64,000 bases of DNA from Actinomycetota bacterium (lineage in GTDB: Bacteria; Actinomycetota; Actinomycetes; S36-B12; UBA5976): the NCBI GenBank assembly GCA_026392515.1, contig JAPLBY010000029.1, positions 106,716-170,715 on the forward strand. Direction: 5' to 3'. Position 1 is the first letter of the stretch. Each line of letters opens with the position of its first letter. The notes under the pieces are model-generated. The model had not been told where the DNA came from and ran no database searches. It saw nothing but the letters and a program-made list of their open reading frames with translations. Shown one piece after another: positions 43,192 through 52,401 of the stretch. The translations under genes were made by a program, and so were the position numbers.

Positions 43192-43500
43192 ATGTCCCGC
43201 AACTACGGTGCCAGCTCTAAATCCCTGGCTCATGTGAACACCGATACCGATGGTGCGCCGAATTGGTTTAGTTGGCGTGGCCGCAGGTATGTCGTGCTGG
43301 CAATTTTGTTCAGCTGGCTTGAAACTGCTCCTTGGTGGCGCACTCGTCAAACTCGAGAGTGGCAAGTCTGGCGCATTGAAGCAGCCGATCAGGCTACCCA
43401 AAACAATTCCGGCGCCTGTGACACTGACACGCCTAACTCCGGCGTGTATGACATAGCAAATAGCGATCAACGCTGGTTCATCCGTCGCGTAATGGATTGA
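43192..43500 (+). CDS. DUF6504 family protein
   Basis: About 102 residues. GAPNWFSWRGRRYVVLAILFSWLETAPWW, WQVWRIEA, GVYDIANSDQRWFIRRVMD is the pattern of the actinobacterial DUF6504 family, which occurs beside translesion polymerase genes. I start at ATG 43192, after the LexA box, with AAAGG at 43181-43185; an upstream ATG at 43174 lies inside the box. The function is unknown, but SOS control and the neighbours point to damage-induced mutagenesis. Confidence 0.82.
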   Translation: MSRNYGASSKSLAHVNTDTDGAPNWFSWRGRRYVVLAILFSWLETAPWWRTRQTREWQVWRIEAADQATQNNSGACDTDTPNSGVYDIANSDQRWFIRRVMD

Positions 43501-43542
43501 TTTTTAACTAACAGATTTTTTATCAGAGTTATTGGAGGAAAC

Positions 43543-44028
43543 ATGAGTGCTCAAACAACAGACGAAGTGCAAGTGACGGTAGCCAGCATTGATTTGCTCG
43601 GTGGCGCATTGCGCAGCCTGGATGCGGCAATCACATCATCACGGGCAGGCGAGAAATACGTTGCTGCGCATCTTGCTGCCTTGCGTGCTGCTGCAGCTTT
43701 ATTAGCGGCTTACGCCAGACCAAATAGTCGCCGGCCGACAAGCGTGTGGACTTTGGTAATTAAGGTGGCTCCCGAGTTCACTGAATGGGCGCAGTACTTT
43801 GCAGCCGGTGCAGGCAAGCGCGCTGCTGCTGAAGTCGGTCTTGGCGGCGCAGTCACACCACGGGAAGCAGATGACTTAGTTCGAGACGCACATGAATTCA
43901 TCGATTTAGTTTCTGAAAAACTTGGCGTCTCAAGACAACTTACTTTGCCAACTAACGTCGCTGCCCAAGCTGCGATTCCAAATAATGTAATTCCACTAAA
44001 ACGCCGTACTGCAGCGACCGCTAAGTAG
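43543..44028 (+). CDS. SAV_6107 family HEPN domain protein
   Basis: A 161-residue mostly helical protein (ASIDLLGGALRSLDAAITSSRAGEKYVAAHLAALRAAAALLAAYA, then APEFTEWAQYFAAGAGKRAAAEVG). It fits the SAV_6107 HEPN family of actinobacteria, which sits before DnaE2 or Pol IV genes. GGAGG precedes the ATG. HEPN domains often bind nucleic acid or act as RNases, but I see no clear RxxxxH motif, so catalysis is doubtful. A structural partner of the mutasome is a reasonable guess. Confidence 0.82.
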   Translation: MSAQTTDEVQVTVASIDLLGGALRSLDAAITSSRAGEKYVAAHLAALRAAAALLAAYARPNSRRPTSVWTLVIKVAPEFTEWAQYFAAGAGKRAAAEVGLGGAVTPREADDLVRDAHEFIDLVSEKLGVSRQLTLPTNVAAQAAIPNNVIPLKRRTAATAK

Positions 44029-44043
44029 GTTGCAAAGCAAGTT

Positions 44044-47000
44044 ATGGTTCAAGACTTTATTCATCTGCATGTGGCATCAGCATTATCTATGCGCTATGGC
44101 ACAAGCACGCCACAAGACTTAGTGGTTCGCGCAGCTGAATTTGGTCAATCTGCACTGGCGTTAACAGATCGAGAAACCGTAGCTGGCGCAGTCAGTTTTA
44201 TCCATGCCTGTGCCAGTGCAAATGTCTCACCAATCCTTGGCGTTGATATCGCACTAGAAACGCCACAGCCATACTTGCCAACTCCAGCACATGGGGGAAA
44301 GTGGGTTAAACCAGAGCGACCACGAATAACTCTGTTGGCACACGACAAACTCAGTTGGGCTGGTTTGTGTGCTGTTATTACGGCAGCCCATAGAGACTCT
44401 CGAGAAGATCCCGAAATTGATCGGCAAGAATTGTTACAACTGGCTGGTGAGCATGGACTTATCGCATTACTCGGACCGCGATCTGACGTTGGCTACAACA
44501 TCCTTAATCGCAGACCAGATCGAGCTTTAGATCATTTGCGAACTTGGCAAGATCATGGAGTTCGGACTTACTTAGAAATTGCTACCCATCATCAAAATCC
44601 AGATGGTTCAAATCTTTCAGACACTTTCGCAGCTCGAATGTTGCAGTGGGCGATTGTGCATAGAACTCAAGCGGTTCTAACGAATCTGGTTAGGTATTGC
44701 GATCCTAAAGATTCTCGAATCGCAGATGTACTCGATGCTTCCCGTCGGCAGGTTGCGCTATCAAATCAACCCACAACCAGCCAAGCATTCTTGGCTTCAA
44801 GCCAACACATGAACGCTATTGCGCAGCGAGTTTCCAGTTTGGTTGGTGATCCTCGGGACATTGGACAAGCGCTGCTTCGGCAAACTGTGGCACTTGGTCA
44901 CGAATGCGTAATCGATCCGCAAGCAGATCTAGGGATGAATCAGGTTTACGTTCCCGAGTTATCAAAGTTATTGCCAGGTGAAACTCGAAGCGCTGACAGC
45001 ATTTTGCAAGAAAGATGTGAAGTTAGTTTTTCCAACTATCTAACTGACAATGCCGTTACTCGCAACGATGATCTTCGCGCTACTCGAGAGCGCCTGGATT
45101 CTGAGTTATCGGTAGTTAAGCAAATGGGTTTGGCCGGATACGTGTTAACAGTTGCCCAAGTTGTGGACATGATTCGAGCCATGAAAGTTCGAGTCGCAGC
45201 TCGAGGTTCAGGAGCTGGAAGTTTCATCAACCATTTGTTAGGAATCTCTGGGGTAGATCCGATCAAACACAATCTATTAATGGAACGTTTTGTTTCCACA
45301 CTTCGTCCAGGTTTACCTGACATTGACATTGATGTTGAGTCAGATCGAAGAATCGAAATTTATCAAGCGATCTTTGACCGATTCGGAGATCAACGAACGA
45401 CTTGCGTTTCGATGCGCGAAACTTACCGAGTCCGGCATGCGATTCGCGATGTTGGCGCAGCCATGGGCATGCCGCCAGGAGAGATAAATACGTTTGCGAA
45501 ATCTTTCCCACACATCAGAGCCCGTCACATCCGAAGTGCTCTAGCGGAATTGCCAGAACTGCGGCGAAGTGGAATTGGGGTGCGAGCGGCTCGAGGCGAT
45601 CTAGACCAATTCTTGGATTTAGTTGAAGGACTAGATGGACTACCTAGACACACTGCATTACATCCATGCGGGATCGTGCTGTCAGATCTGTCATTACTGC
45701 AACGCACCCCAGTTCAGCCAAGCGCTCAAGAATTTCCGATGTCGCAATTTGATAAGGACGATGTTGAACACATGGGGTTACTCAAACTCGATGTCCTTGG
45801 AGTTCGAATGCAGTCAGCTTTGGCTTATGCCATTGATCAGGTTTACCGAGTTCAAGGACCTGACGCTTATGGCGCAGACTCAACTGGAAAAATCAATCTT
45901 GAATCAGTGCCACGCGATGATCCAAAAACGTTTGAGTTAATTCAAAGCACTAAGACTTTGGGTTGCTTCCAAATTGAATCACCTGGACAACGAGAGTTAA
46001 TTGGAAAGTTTGCTCCAGTTTCATTTGGTGACTTAATAACTGACATCTCACTATTTCGGCCAGGGCCAGTTAAAAGCGACATGATCACGCCATTTCTGCG
46101 AGCTCGACAAGGTTGGGGTCTGACTGACTATATGCACCCAGATTTGAAAGAGATCCTGACTGAAACCAGTGGGGTAGTTGTTTTTCACGAACAAGTAATG
46201 CGAATTGTTTCAGTCATGACAGGTTGCTCACTTGAAGCTGCTGATTTAATCCGCCGTCGTATGGGGGATTATGAACAACTCGATGAAATCCGGGAATGGT
46301 TTTATAAGGCTCTGCAAAATAGAAACTATGAACTCTCAGTAATTGAACAAGTTTGGGATGTGTTGCGGGCATTTGCTTCCTTTGGATTTTGTAAAGCGCA
46401 TGCCGCCGCTTTTGCGCTTCCTACATATCAATCAGCTTGGTTTAAGACGCATCATCCCGCAGCTTTCTTGGCTGGCGTACTAACGCACGATCCAGGCATG
46501 TATCCCAAGCGACTCATTGCTGATGACGCCCGAAGCTTTGGAGTTGAAATTCTTGGGCTTGATGTCAATGCTTCAAAGGACACCTATCTAGTTGAACTAA
46601 CTAATTCAGGTAGCCAAGGAATTCGAATTCCACTGTCTGAAGTTAAGGGAATTAGTGAGCAAGAAGTTGCTGACATCATTTCTGTCCAACCATATTCTTC
46701 ATTGGCTGACTTTGTGATTCGCAGCAAAACGTCTCGGCCAATTGTGGAACGCATAATTCTGGCTGGTGGATTTGATGTACTTCATGATCCGTTAGTTTCT
46801 AGACGCGACTTGCTATTTCATGCAGCTGAATTGAGTGCTGAACTTAAGTTAAAGCGAACTGCGCGATCTCGGATAGAAAACCAAATTTCATTAGGCATGC
46901 AAGAGACGGCCTGGATTCCTGAACCAACTGGATTGCCGGCGCTCTCACTTGCAGATCGGGTTAAGTACGAGATCGAAGTTTTAGGTATTGATGTGAGTGC

Positions 47001-47535
47001 TCATGTCATGAGCTTTTACCGCCAAATGCTAACTGAGTTAAACGCAGTTCCAGCTGATCAACTATTAACAGTTCGCTCACAATCCAGTGTGCTGATTGCT
47101 GGAGTTAAAGTTGCCACCCAAACTCCACCGATTCGTTCCGGAAGACGAGTTGCATTCATCACGTTAGAAGATTCAACTGGCCCAGTTGATGCAACTTTCT
47201 TTGAAGAAGCTCAAGATCAATATGCAGCCACACTTTTTCATTCTTGGTTGCTTTTAGTCAGCGGCACAGTTCGTCGAACCGGTCCGCGTGGAGTTTCGAT
47301 ACTTGGCAATGGTTGCTGGGAGTTATCCGAGGTTTACCAACATTGGAAACGTGGGGGAGTTAAAGCAGTTCAGGAGTTAATTCAAAATGTTCCAGTTCAT
47401 CAACTAGATCCAGTAGCCCCAACTCAAATTTGGGAGCATGCAAGTGGATTTAGATCATCGCCATACGCAGACGTTCGACCCGCAGGGTCGGATATCGCAA
47501 GATCTATGCGATCAGCCGCAAAGATGGCACCATGA
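44044..47535 (+). CDS. dnaE2: Error-prone DNA polymerase III alpha subunit (DnaE2-like)
   Basis: A 1163-residue C-family polymerase. The PHP domain at the N-terminus is degenerate (HLHVAS and TDRE where active PHP domains have HLHVHS and TDH). The polymerase core keeps the catalytic acids in PDIDID (Asp426, Asp428 and Asp430 region) and LLKLDVLG. SFGFCKAHAAAFA and an OB fold (VLIAGVKVATQTPPIRSGRRVAFITLEDSTGPVD) follow. SOS control and neighbours support a translesion role. It overlaps dinB by four bases (ATGA). The length is somewhat above typical DnaE2, so a divergent DnaE is the alternative. Confidence 0.87.
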   Translation: MVQDFIHLHVASALSMRYGTSTPQDLVVRAAEFGQSALALTDRETVAGAVSFIHACASANVSPILGVDIALETPQPYLPTPAHGGKWVKPERPRITLLAHDKLSWAGLCAVITAAHRDSREDPEIDRQELLQLAGEHGLIALLGPRSDVGYNILNRRPDRALDHLRTWQDHGVRTYLEIATHHQNPDGSNLSDTFAARMLQWAIVHRTQAVLTNLVRYCDPKDSRIADVLDASRRQVALSNQPTTSQAFLASSQHMNAIAQRVSSLVGDPRDIGQALLRQTVALGHECVIDPQADLGMNQVYVPELSKLLPGETRSADSILQERCEVSFSNYLTDNAVTRNDDLRATRERLDSELSVVKQMGLAGYVLTVAQVVDMIRAMKVRVAARGSGAGSFINHLLGISGVDPIKHNLLMERFVSTLRPGLPDIDIDVESDRRIEIYQAIFDRFGDQRTTCVSMRETYRVRHAIRDVGAAMGMPPGEINTFAKSFPHIRARHIRSALAELPELRRSGIGVRAARGDLDQFLDLVEGLDGLPRHTALHPCGIVLSDLSLLQRTPVQPSAQEFPMSQFDKDDVEHMGLLKLDVLGVRMQSALAYAIDQVYRVQGPDAYGADSTGKINLESVPRDDPKTFELIQSTKTLGCFQIESPGQRELIGKFAPVSFGDLITDISLFRPGPVKSDMITPFLRARQGWGLTDYMHPDLKEILTETSGVVVFHEQVMRIVSVMTGCSLEAADLIRRRMGDYEQLDEIREWFYKALQNRNYELSVIEQVWDVLRAFASFGFCKAHAAAFALPTYQSAWFKTHHPAAFLAGVLTHDPGMYPKRLIADDARSFGVEILGLDVNASKDTYLVELTNSGSQGIRIPLSEVKGISEQEVADIISVQPYSSLADFVIRSKTSRPIVERIILAGGFDVLHDPLVSRRDLLFHAAELSAELKLKRTARSRIENQISLGMQETAWIPEPTGLPALSLADRVKYEIEVLGIDVSAHVMSFYRQMLTELNAVPADQLLTVRSQSSVLIAGVKVATQTPPIRSGRRVAFITLEDSTGPVDATFFEEAQDQYAATLFHSWLLLVSGTVRRTGPRGVSILGNGCWELSEVYQHWKRGGVKAVQELIQNVPVHQLDPVAPTQIWEHASGFRSSPYADVRPAGSDIARSMRSAAKMAP

Positions 47536-48758
47536 GCCGTTCGCAATTGAACCGAGGAAACTCGGCGCGCAATCCCCAAGGGGACGACGCCGGCTGCAAT
47601 ATTCTGCACATCGATATGGATGCCTTCTTCGCGCTAGTTGAAGTTCGAGAAAACCCAAGCCTAGCGGGCAAGCAAGTAATTGTTGGATACGACGGCAACC
47701 GCGGTGTTGTACTGTCAGCAACTTACGAAGCCCGAAAACTAGGGGTTCATTCCGCGATGCCAATGTCACGGGCGCTACGCCTAGCACCCAATGCAATTGT
47801 TGTAGAGCCAGATCACGAGAAGTATTCCGAAGTATCTGAAAACGTAATGGCAATCTTTGAATCGATAACTCCATTGGTCCAGCCACTTTCGGTTGATGAA
47901 GCCTTTCTAGATATCTCAGGCGCTCAAAAACTTATGGGAACTCCAAGTCAGATTGGCGAAGTGATTAGAGCGCGGGTAAGTGACGAGCAGGGGATAACTT
48001 GTTCAGTCGGCGTAGCTTCAACCATGTTTGTAGCAAAGCTGGCAACTAACTTTGCAAAACCTGATGGTTTACATGTTGTGCCCGCTGACAAAGTAATTGA
48101 GTTCTTACACCCACTACCAATTGGCGCACTTTGGGGCGTTGGCGAAAAAACTGCAGAACAACTTTCTCGACTCGGACTAGTTAATGTCTCTGACATTGCA
48201 AACACTCCAGTTAAAACCTTGGCACGAGTAGTTGGCCAAGCCGCAGCTGAGCATCTGTACGAATTGTCTTGGGGGCGAGACCCACGAACAGTTACACCAA
48301 ACCAAGCAGAAAAAAGCATTGGTGCAGAGCGAACCTTTGAATCAGATATTGATGATCCAGAAGAAATTCTGGCCCAGATTCTGGATTTGAGTAATAAGGT
48401 CGCAAAACGATTGCGCGCTGCGAACTACTTTTCTCGCACCATCACAATCAAAGTCAGATTCGCAGACTTCACTTCAGTAACTCGAAGTAAGTCACTGCCG
48501 TCATCAACTGACTTAGCAACTGATATTTACGCGACCAGTAAAAGCCTGTTTGAAGCCATGCATTTACAGCGAGCTCGAATTCGGTTAGTTGGAGTGCGGG
48601 CTACCGGACTAGTTCCAACCAGCGAATCCTCAGTTCAGCTGGAGTTTTCGGAGCGGGACTCAGGTTGGCGGGAGGCCGAAGAAGCAATGGATCAGGTCTC
48701 TTTGAAGTTTGGGAACTCCGCGGTGAAACCAGCCCGATTAATCAAGCCAGAATCATAG
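47532..48758 (+). CDS. dinB: DNA polymerase IV (Y family)
   Basis: A 408-residue translesion polymerase. HIDMDAFFALVE (Asp28) and SVDEAFLDISG (Asp122, Glu123) supply the catalytic metal ligands. VGVASTMFVAKLATNFAKPDG and the little-finger region EKSIGAERTFESDI are typical of Pol IV. Because the catalytic residues are intact it is a real polymerase, unlike ImuB, which takes this place in many actinobacterial mutasomes. No obvious QLPLF-type clamp motif is seen at the C-terminus. Confidence 0.92.
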   Translation: MSRSQLNRGNSARNPQGDDAGCNILHIDMDAFFALVEVRENPSLAGKQVIVGYDGNRGVVLSATYEARKLGVHSAMPMSRALRLAPNAIVVEPDHEKYSEVSENVMAIFESITPLVQPLSVDEAFLDISGAQKLMGTPSQIGEVIRARVSDEQGITCSVGVASTMFVAKLATNFAKPDGLHVVPADKVIEFLHPLPIGALWGVGEKTAEQLSRLGLVNVSDIANTPVKTLARVVGQAAAEHLYELSWGRDPRTVTPNQAEKSIGAERTFESDIDDPEEILAQILDLSNKVAKRLRAANYFSRTITIKVRFADFTSVTRSKSLPSSTDLATDIYATSKSLFEAMHLQRARIRLVGVRATGLVPTSESSVQLEFSERDSGWREAEEAMDQVSLKFGNSAVKPARLIKPES

Positions 48759-48876
48759 GATTTTGCCTCAGAATTCATAAGAATCAGCCAAGATCGGCCA
48801 AATCGGGCATTAAAGTTTCGTAAACTTCAAACCAGACGTAGTCTTAGTTATAGGCACTAGTTATAAGGGGGCGCAC

Positions 48877-49245
48877 ATGGCACTATCGGATCGCGAGCAG
48901 CAATTGCTCGAACAAATGGAGCGCGCTTTAGCTAGTGAAGACCCAAGATTTGCCTCTGCACTCGGTGGGTCAATGACTAATCGAATTGCAACTAAGAGCA
49001 TCGGAATTGCGGTACTCGGAGTAGTCGTTGGAATTGGCAGTCTGCTAGCTGCTGTATCCCTATCTATTCCAGCACTTGGCGTAGTTGGTTTCTTGGCGAT
49101 TGTGTCCGGTTTTTACTTTGCAAACTTGGGCGCAAAATCCAGCCCAGCAGCCGGAAAGCCAGGAACCTCAAGTAAGGCCTCAACATCTGGCGGATTTATG
49201 CAAGGTCTAGAAGATCGCTGGGACCGTCGCCAAGACAACGGGTAA
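48877..49245 (+). CDS. DUF3040 family membrane protein
   Basis: A 122-residue protein starting MALSDREQQLLEQMERALASEDPRFASAL, the DUF3040 signature, followed by two membrane helices (GIAVLGVVVGIGSLLAAVSL, ALGVVGFLAIVSGFYFANLG) and a basic tail. The family normally sits between the Pol IV gene and mraZ in actinobacteria, which supports the call. Function unknown. A run AAGGGGG precedes the ATG. Confidence 0.88.
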   Translation: MALSDREQQLLEQMERALASEDPRFASALGGSMTNRIATKSIGIAVLGVVVGIGSLLAAVSLSIPALGVVGFLAIVSGFYFANLGAKSSPAAGKPGTSSKASTSGGFMQGLEDRWDRRQDNG

Positions 49246-49282
49246 GTAAGCGCTCAAGTTCGGGTTAGGGCATTATTTAGTT

Positions 49283-49804
49283 ATGACTATTCACAAAGCT
49301 GACATTGGAAATTTTGCCGAAGATTTTATTGTTGGAGACGTTTACCAACATCCGCTAGGTCGCACAATCACTGAAGCTGATTCAACCTGGTTCACCTTGT
49401 TAACCGTTAACACGAACCAGAATCACTTCAATGAGCACTATGCCCAGATGAATCCGATCGCTGAAGGTCGAATCATTGTGAACTCTGGCTTCACTGTCGC
49501 TCTTGTGCTTGGTATGTCGGTACTTGATATGAGTCAGCATGCAGTTGCCAACCTTGGTTGGACAGACATCAAACTAACTGCGCCAGTTTATGTTGGCGAT
49601 ACTTTGTACGCCGAAAGTAAAGTGCTTGAAATGCGCAGTTCATCATCACGTCCAGACTTTGGAATTTTGACCATGCGCACCCGCGGAATTAATCAAGATG
49701 GCACCGAAGTTATGTCTTGGGTTCGCTCTGTCATGATTCCAAAGCGCTCATCGGGAATTGGCCAGAACTACTTCCCAGAGGCCAACACCGGTCCGATCGA
49801 ATAA
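49283..49804 (+). CDS. MaoC family dehydratase
   Basis: A 173-residue hot-dog-fold protein. GRTITEADSTWFTLLTVNTNQNHFNEHYA (about residues 27-55) holds the Asp and His catalytic motif of MaoC/hydratase-2 enzymes, and DIKLTAPVYVGDTLYAESKVLEMR is the following core. Such proteins hydrate enoyl-CoA or dehydrate mesaconyl/beta-methylmalyl-CoA-like substrates. Substrate not predictable. It lies three bases before the next gene. Confidence 0.85.
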   Translation: MTIHKADIGNFAEDFIVGDVYQHPLGRTITEADSTWFTLLTVNTNQNHFNEHYAQMNPIAEGRIIVNSGFTVALVLGMSVLDMSQHAVANLGWTDIKLTAPVYVGDTLYAESKVLEMRSSSSRPDFGILTMRTRGINQDGTEVMSWVRSVMIPKRSSGIGQNYFPEANTGPIE

Positions 49805-49807
49805 AGT

Positions 49808-50620
49808 TTGCGTAGATTTTTTGGGTTCTTAGTTACCGTTGGAGCTCTTGCCCTAGCTGGATTAGTTGGATTCTCGTTAGTTAATTCGTGGTTGAATCCA
49901 GAACCATTAACTATTGAAAATGTTGATGGCCGACCTGTTATTACAGCCACCCAACCGGCATTGGCGCCATTTAATTTTGAACTCGACAACAGTGGATATG
50001 ACATCAGTTATCCGCAATGCAAAGGTGAGTTACCAAGCAAGTTTGTGGGCTACGCAATTATTGGCCTGAATGGTGGCAAGCCATTTAGTGAAAACAAATG
50101 CTTTCAAAAACAATGGGATTGGGCACTAGCTAAGGATGCCGTTGCCGTTTACATAAACACGGCTGACCCGGGTGACGAATCCCCAGTTCGCTATGGAAAG
50201 AAAATCGCGAAAGACACATTGAAGCGGTTGAATAAACACGACATCAAGACTGGTACGCCAGTTTGGTTAGATGTGGAAACTTACAACACTTGGAGTGGTG
50301 CGGACCGCGCAGTTCAAGTACTAACTGAATTGGCTATTGATTTAACAGCCGCCGGTTATCCCGTTGGAATTTACGCGCCTCCAGTGCACTGGTTTGAAAT
50401 CACCGGCAATGCCAACGTTGGAATGCCGCTTTGGTTAGCCATTGGTCCTTACCCCGATGTGGAAAGTGGGGTAGTAGCAGCCAAGGCTGCTTGCAACGAA
50501 AATGCTTTTGGCGGCAAAGCCCCCGATATGGTTCAGTTTGTGGCAACCGTTGACGGCGTTGCGTTAGATCGAAACATCATTTGCACTAGTCCAGTTGGAC
50601 TGGTTGCCCCAACTAGGTAG
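49808..50620 (+). CDS. Membrane-anchored glycoside-hydrolase-like TIM-barrel protein
   Basis: 270 residues with an N-terminal membrane anchor (FLVTVGALALAGLVGFSLV). The domain after it (GYDISYPQCKG, VGYAIIGLNGGKPFSENKCFQKQWDWA, TPVWLDVETYNTW, AAGYPVGIYAPPVHWFEI, PLWLAIG) recalls GH25/DUF1906-like barrels, with an Asp-x-Glu at WLDVETY. It probably acts in the cell wall outside the membrane; hydrolytic activity is unproven. It starts at TTG 49808 with a weak SD, coupled to the MaoC gene. Confidence 0.72.
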   Translation: MRRFFGFLVTVGALALAGLVGFSLVNSWLNPEPLTIENVDGRPVITATQPALAPFNFELDNSGYDISYPQCKGELPSKFVGYAIIGLNGGKPFSENKCFQKQWDWALAKDAVAVYINTADPGDESPVRYGKKIAKDTLKRLNKHDIKTGTPVWLDVETYNTWSGADRAVQVLTELAIDLTAAGYPVGIYAPPVHWFEITGNANVGMPLWLAIGPYPDVESGVVAAKAACNENAFGGKAPDMVQFVATVDGVALDRNIICTSPVGLVAPTR

Positions 50621-52124
50621 TAGTTGCTTCGTAGGTATCGTCATCTGGATAAGGGAACCACTCGGGATCCGCCTCTGCAGTCGGGGCAATCATTACCATC
50701 TTTGAATTTCTGAAAAGTTCAAGGCCTTCAGCGCCTAACTCACGTCCCGTGCCAGTTAGCTTGCGGCCACCGAATGGGATCGCATCGTTGTCATTTAATG
50801 GCGTATTGACCCAGACAATTCCGGTTTCGATTTCGTTTACCGCGCGAAAAGTTTCCTCTAGATCATTGGTGTAAATGTTGGCGCCAAGTCCAAGATCTGA
50901 ATCGTTAGCAAAAGCTATCGCTTGATCAAGGTCCGTGACTTTGCAAATAGGTGCAAGTGGACCAAAGCATTCGCCATGCATAACATCCATGTCGTGAGTT
51001 GTCTTTAACACTGTCGGCTCATAGAACCAACCAGTTGTGTGGTTTGCAGATCTAGTCCCGCCGCAAACTACCTCAGCGCCCTGTTCGATTGCTCGAGCAA
51101 CAATCTTTTCAAATCTTTCTAACTCGCGCTGTGAAGACATTGGTCCGATGTCTATCAAGTCAAGGCCGCTACCAACGCGAAGTGCTTTCGCATGTATGGC
51201 AAGTTTTGAAACGAAATCATCATAAACATCTTCGTGAACATAAAAACGTTCCGCAGAAGTACAAACTTGACCGCAGTTTAGAAATGCGGCGAAGGCTGCA
51301 CCGCGCGCTGCAGTATCGATGTCAGCAGACGGCATGACAATAAACGCATCGTTACCAGAAGCTTCAATCAGAGCCGGTTTGAACTGAAGAGCTGCAGTAG
51401 TAGCAACAGCTTGCGCTGCTTTAACACTTCCAGTGAAGGCAATTGCATGAGTGTCTTTATGGCCGACTAGTTCCTGCCCAGTTTGAGCACCACCAGTTAA
51501 AACTTGAACTAGACCACTTGGCAGATGATCAAATGCTGCCATGGAATAAAGCAAAGTAAGTGAAGTAATTTCGGATGGCTTAATGATCACGGCGTTACCA
51601 GCTGCAAGTGCCGCCGCTACTTGCCAACCTGCAAGCAGCAGAGGGAAGTTGTAGGGAACGATAGACACCACTGTGCCAACTGGTTCTTTGAGAACCATAT
51701 GAATTTGGCCTGCGATTGCAGGTCCAGCTACGCGACCTTGCTCATGTCTGGCAATTTCGGCGTAGTACCTAAATGAGGATGCTGCTGCGCCACCTTCCCA
51801 GTTAGATTCACGAAACGGTTTCCCCATTTCGCGGGTAAGGCATTCGCCGGTCTCAACGGAAAGTTCAATCATGCGATCTGCCACAAGGTGCATTGCATTT
51901 GCGCGATCTAGTGCGCTCATTGCCCACCATTGCTTTTGTGCTGCATTGGCCGCAACTACTGTTTCATCAACCTCGGCTTTGGTGGCATGTGCGTATTGCC
52001 CAACAACTTCTTCAGTAGCGGGATCAATTAAGTCGATTAGTTCGCCAGAACTTGGTTGCCATTGGTTGGCAATGTAGTTGTGTCCGGAAAGATCGCGCAT
52101 TCGCTTTTGCACTGCGGTGGTCAT
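50613..52124 (-). CDS. NAD-dependent aldehyde dehydrogenase (aminoaldehyde/betaine-aldehyde type)
   Basis: A 503-residue aldehyde dehydrogenase. SIVPYNFPLLLAGWQVAAALAAGNAVIIKPSE is the cofactor region, IEASGNDAF holds the general base Glu254, and NCGQVCTSAERF the nucleophile Cys288. Relatives act on aminobutyraldehyde, betaine aldehyde or lactaldehyde. It might oxidise the aminoaldehyde from the amine oxidases elsewhere in this window (inference). It is inserted leftward between DUF3040 and mraZ, and its stop overlaps the convergent glycosidase-like gene by eight bases. Confidence 0.87.
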   Translation of the reverse strand: MTTAVQKRMRDLSGHNYIANQWQPSSGELIDLIDPATEEVVGQYAHATKAEVDETVVAANAAQKQWWAMSALDRANAMHLVADRMIELSVETGECLTREMGKPFRESNWEGGAAASSFRYYAEIARHEQGRVAGPAIAGQIHMVLKEPVGTVVSIVPYNFPLLLAGWQVAAALAAGNAVIIKPSEITSLTLLYSMAAFDHLPSGLVQVLTGGAQTGQELVGHKDTHAIAFTGSVKAAQAVATTAALQFKPALIEASGNDAFIVMPSADIDTAARGAAFAAFLNCGQVCTSAERFYVHEDVYDDFVSKLAIHAKALRVGSGLDLIDIGPMSSQRELERFEKIVARAIEQGAEVVCGGTRSANHTTGWFYEPTVLKTTHDMDVMHGECFGPLAPICKVTDLDQAIAFANDSDLGLGANIYTNDLEETFRAVNEIETGIVWVNTPLNDNDAIPFGGRKLTGTGRELGAEGLELFRNSKMVMIAPTAEADPEWFPYPDDDTYEATTT

Positions 52125-52143
52125 TTCAGCTCCCAGGTAACTA

Positions 52144-52164
52144 CTGGGTCAGATTTGCCCAGTT
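52144..52164. promoter_or_regulatory. Inverted repeat upstream of the aldehyde dehydrogenase
   Basis: ACTGGG (52144-52149) and CCCAGT (52159-52164) flank nine bases, and the arms extend imperfectly to GTAA/TTAC. It lies 20-40 bases before the minus-strand ATG, so it is either an operator or a leader hairpin. Confidence 0.35.
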
Positions 52165-52284
52165 ACTTGACTCTATAAAGGCTTAAATCCAGGCGAAAAC
52201 TCGGGGATAACTCACAAAACTCTGGTTTTTCAAAAATACCCCCATTTCCCTCCACCCTTAAAACATTGGTTAAATGGTCAATAT

Positions 52285-52312
52285 TTGTTAAAGATGAGAA
52301 ATTTGGTATCTA
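52285..52312 (+). promoter_or_regulatory. Candidate mraZ (dcw cluster) promoter
   Basis: TTGTTA (52285-52290) and TATCTA (52307-52312) are separated by 16 bases in an AT-rich stretch about 90 bases before the mraZ start, upstream of the MraZ-type repeats. Confidence 0.5.
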
Positions 52313-52325
52313 AATTAGGTTGACA

Positions 52326-52370
52326 GTGGAGCAAAAGGGAGTAATCTGGGACAACGAGGTGACCTGGGGA
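52326..52370 (+). promoter_or_regulatory. MraZ-box-like direct repeats
   Basis: GTGGA, AGGGA, TGGGA, AGGTGA and TGGGGA recur at spacings of about 8-11 bases. MraZ is known to bind several TGGGA-like direct repeats at one helical turn in its own promoter. The position between promoter and mraZ fits autoregulation of the division cluster. Confidence 0.6.
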
Positions 52371-52401
52371 AGGGTTGCCATTGGTTTGGGTGGTGATTTA
52401 G

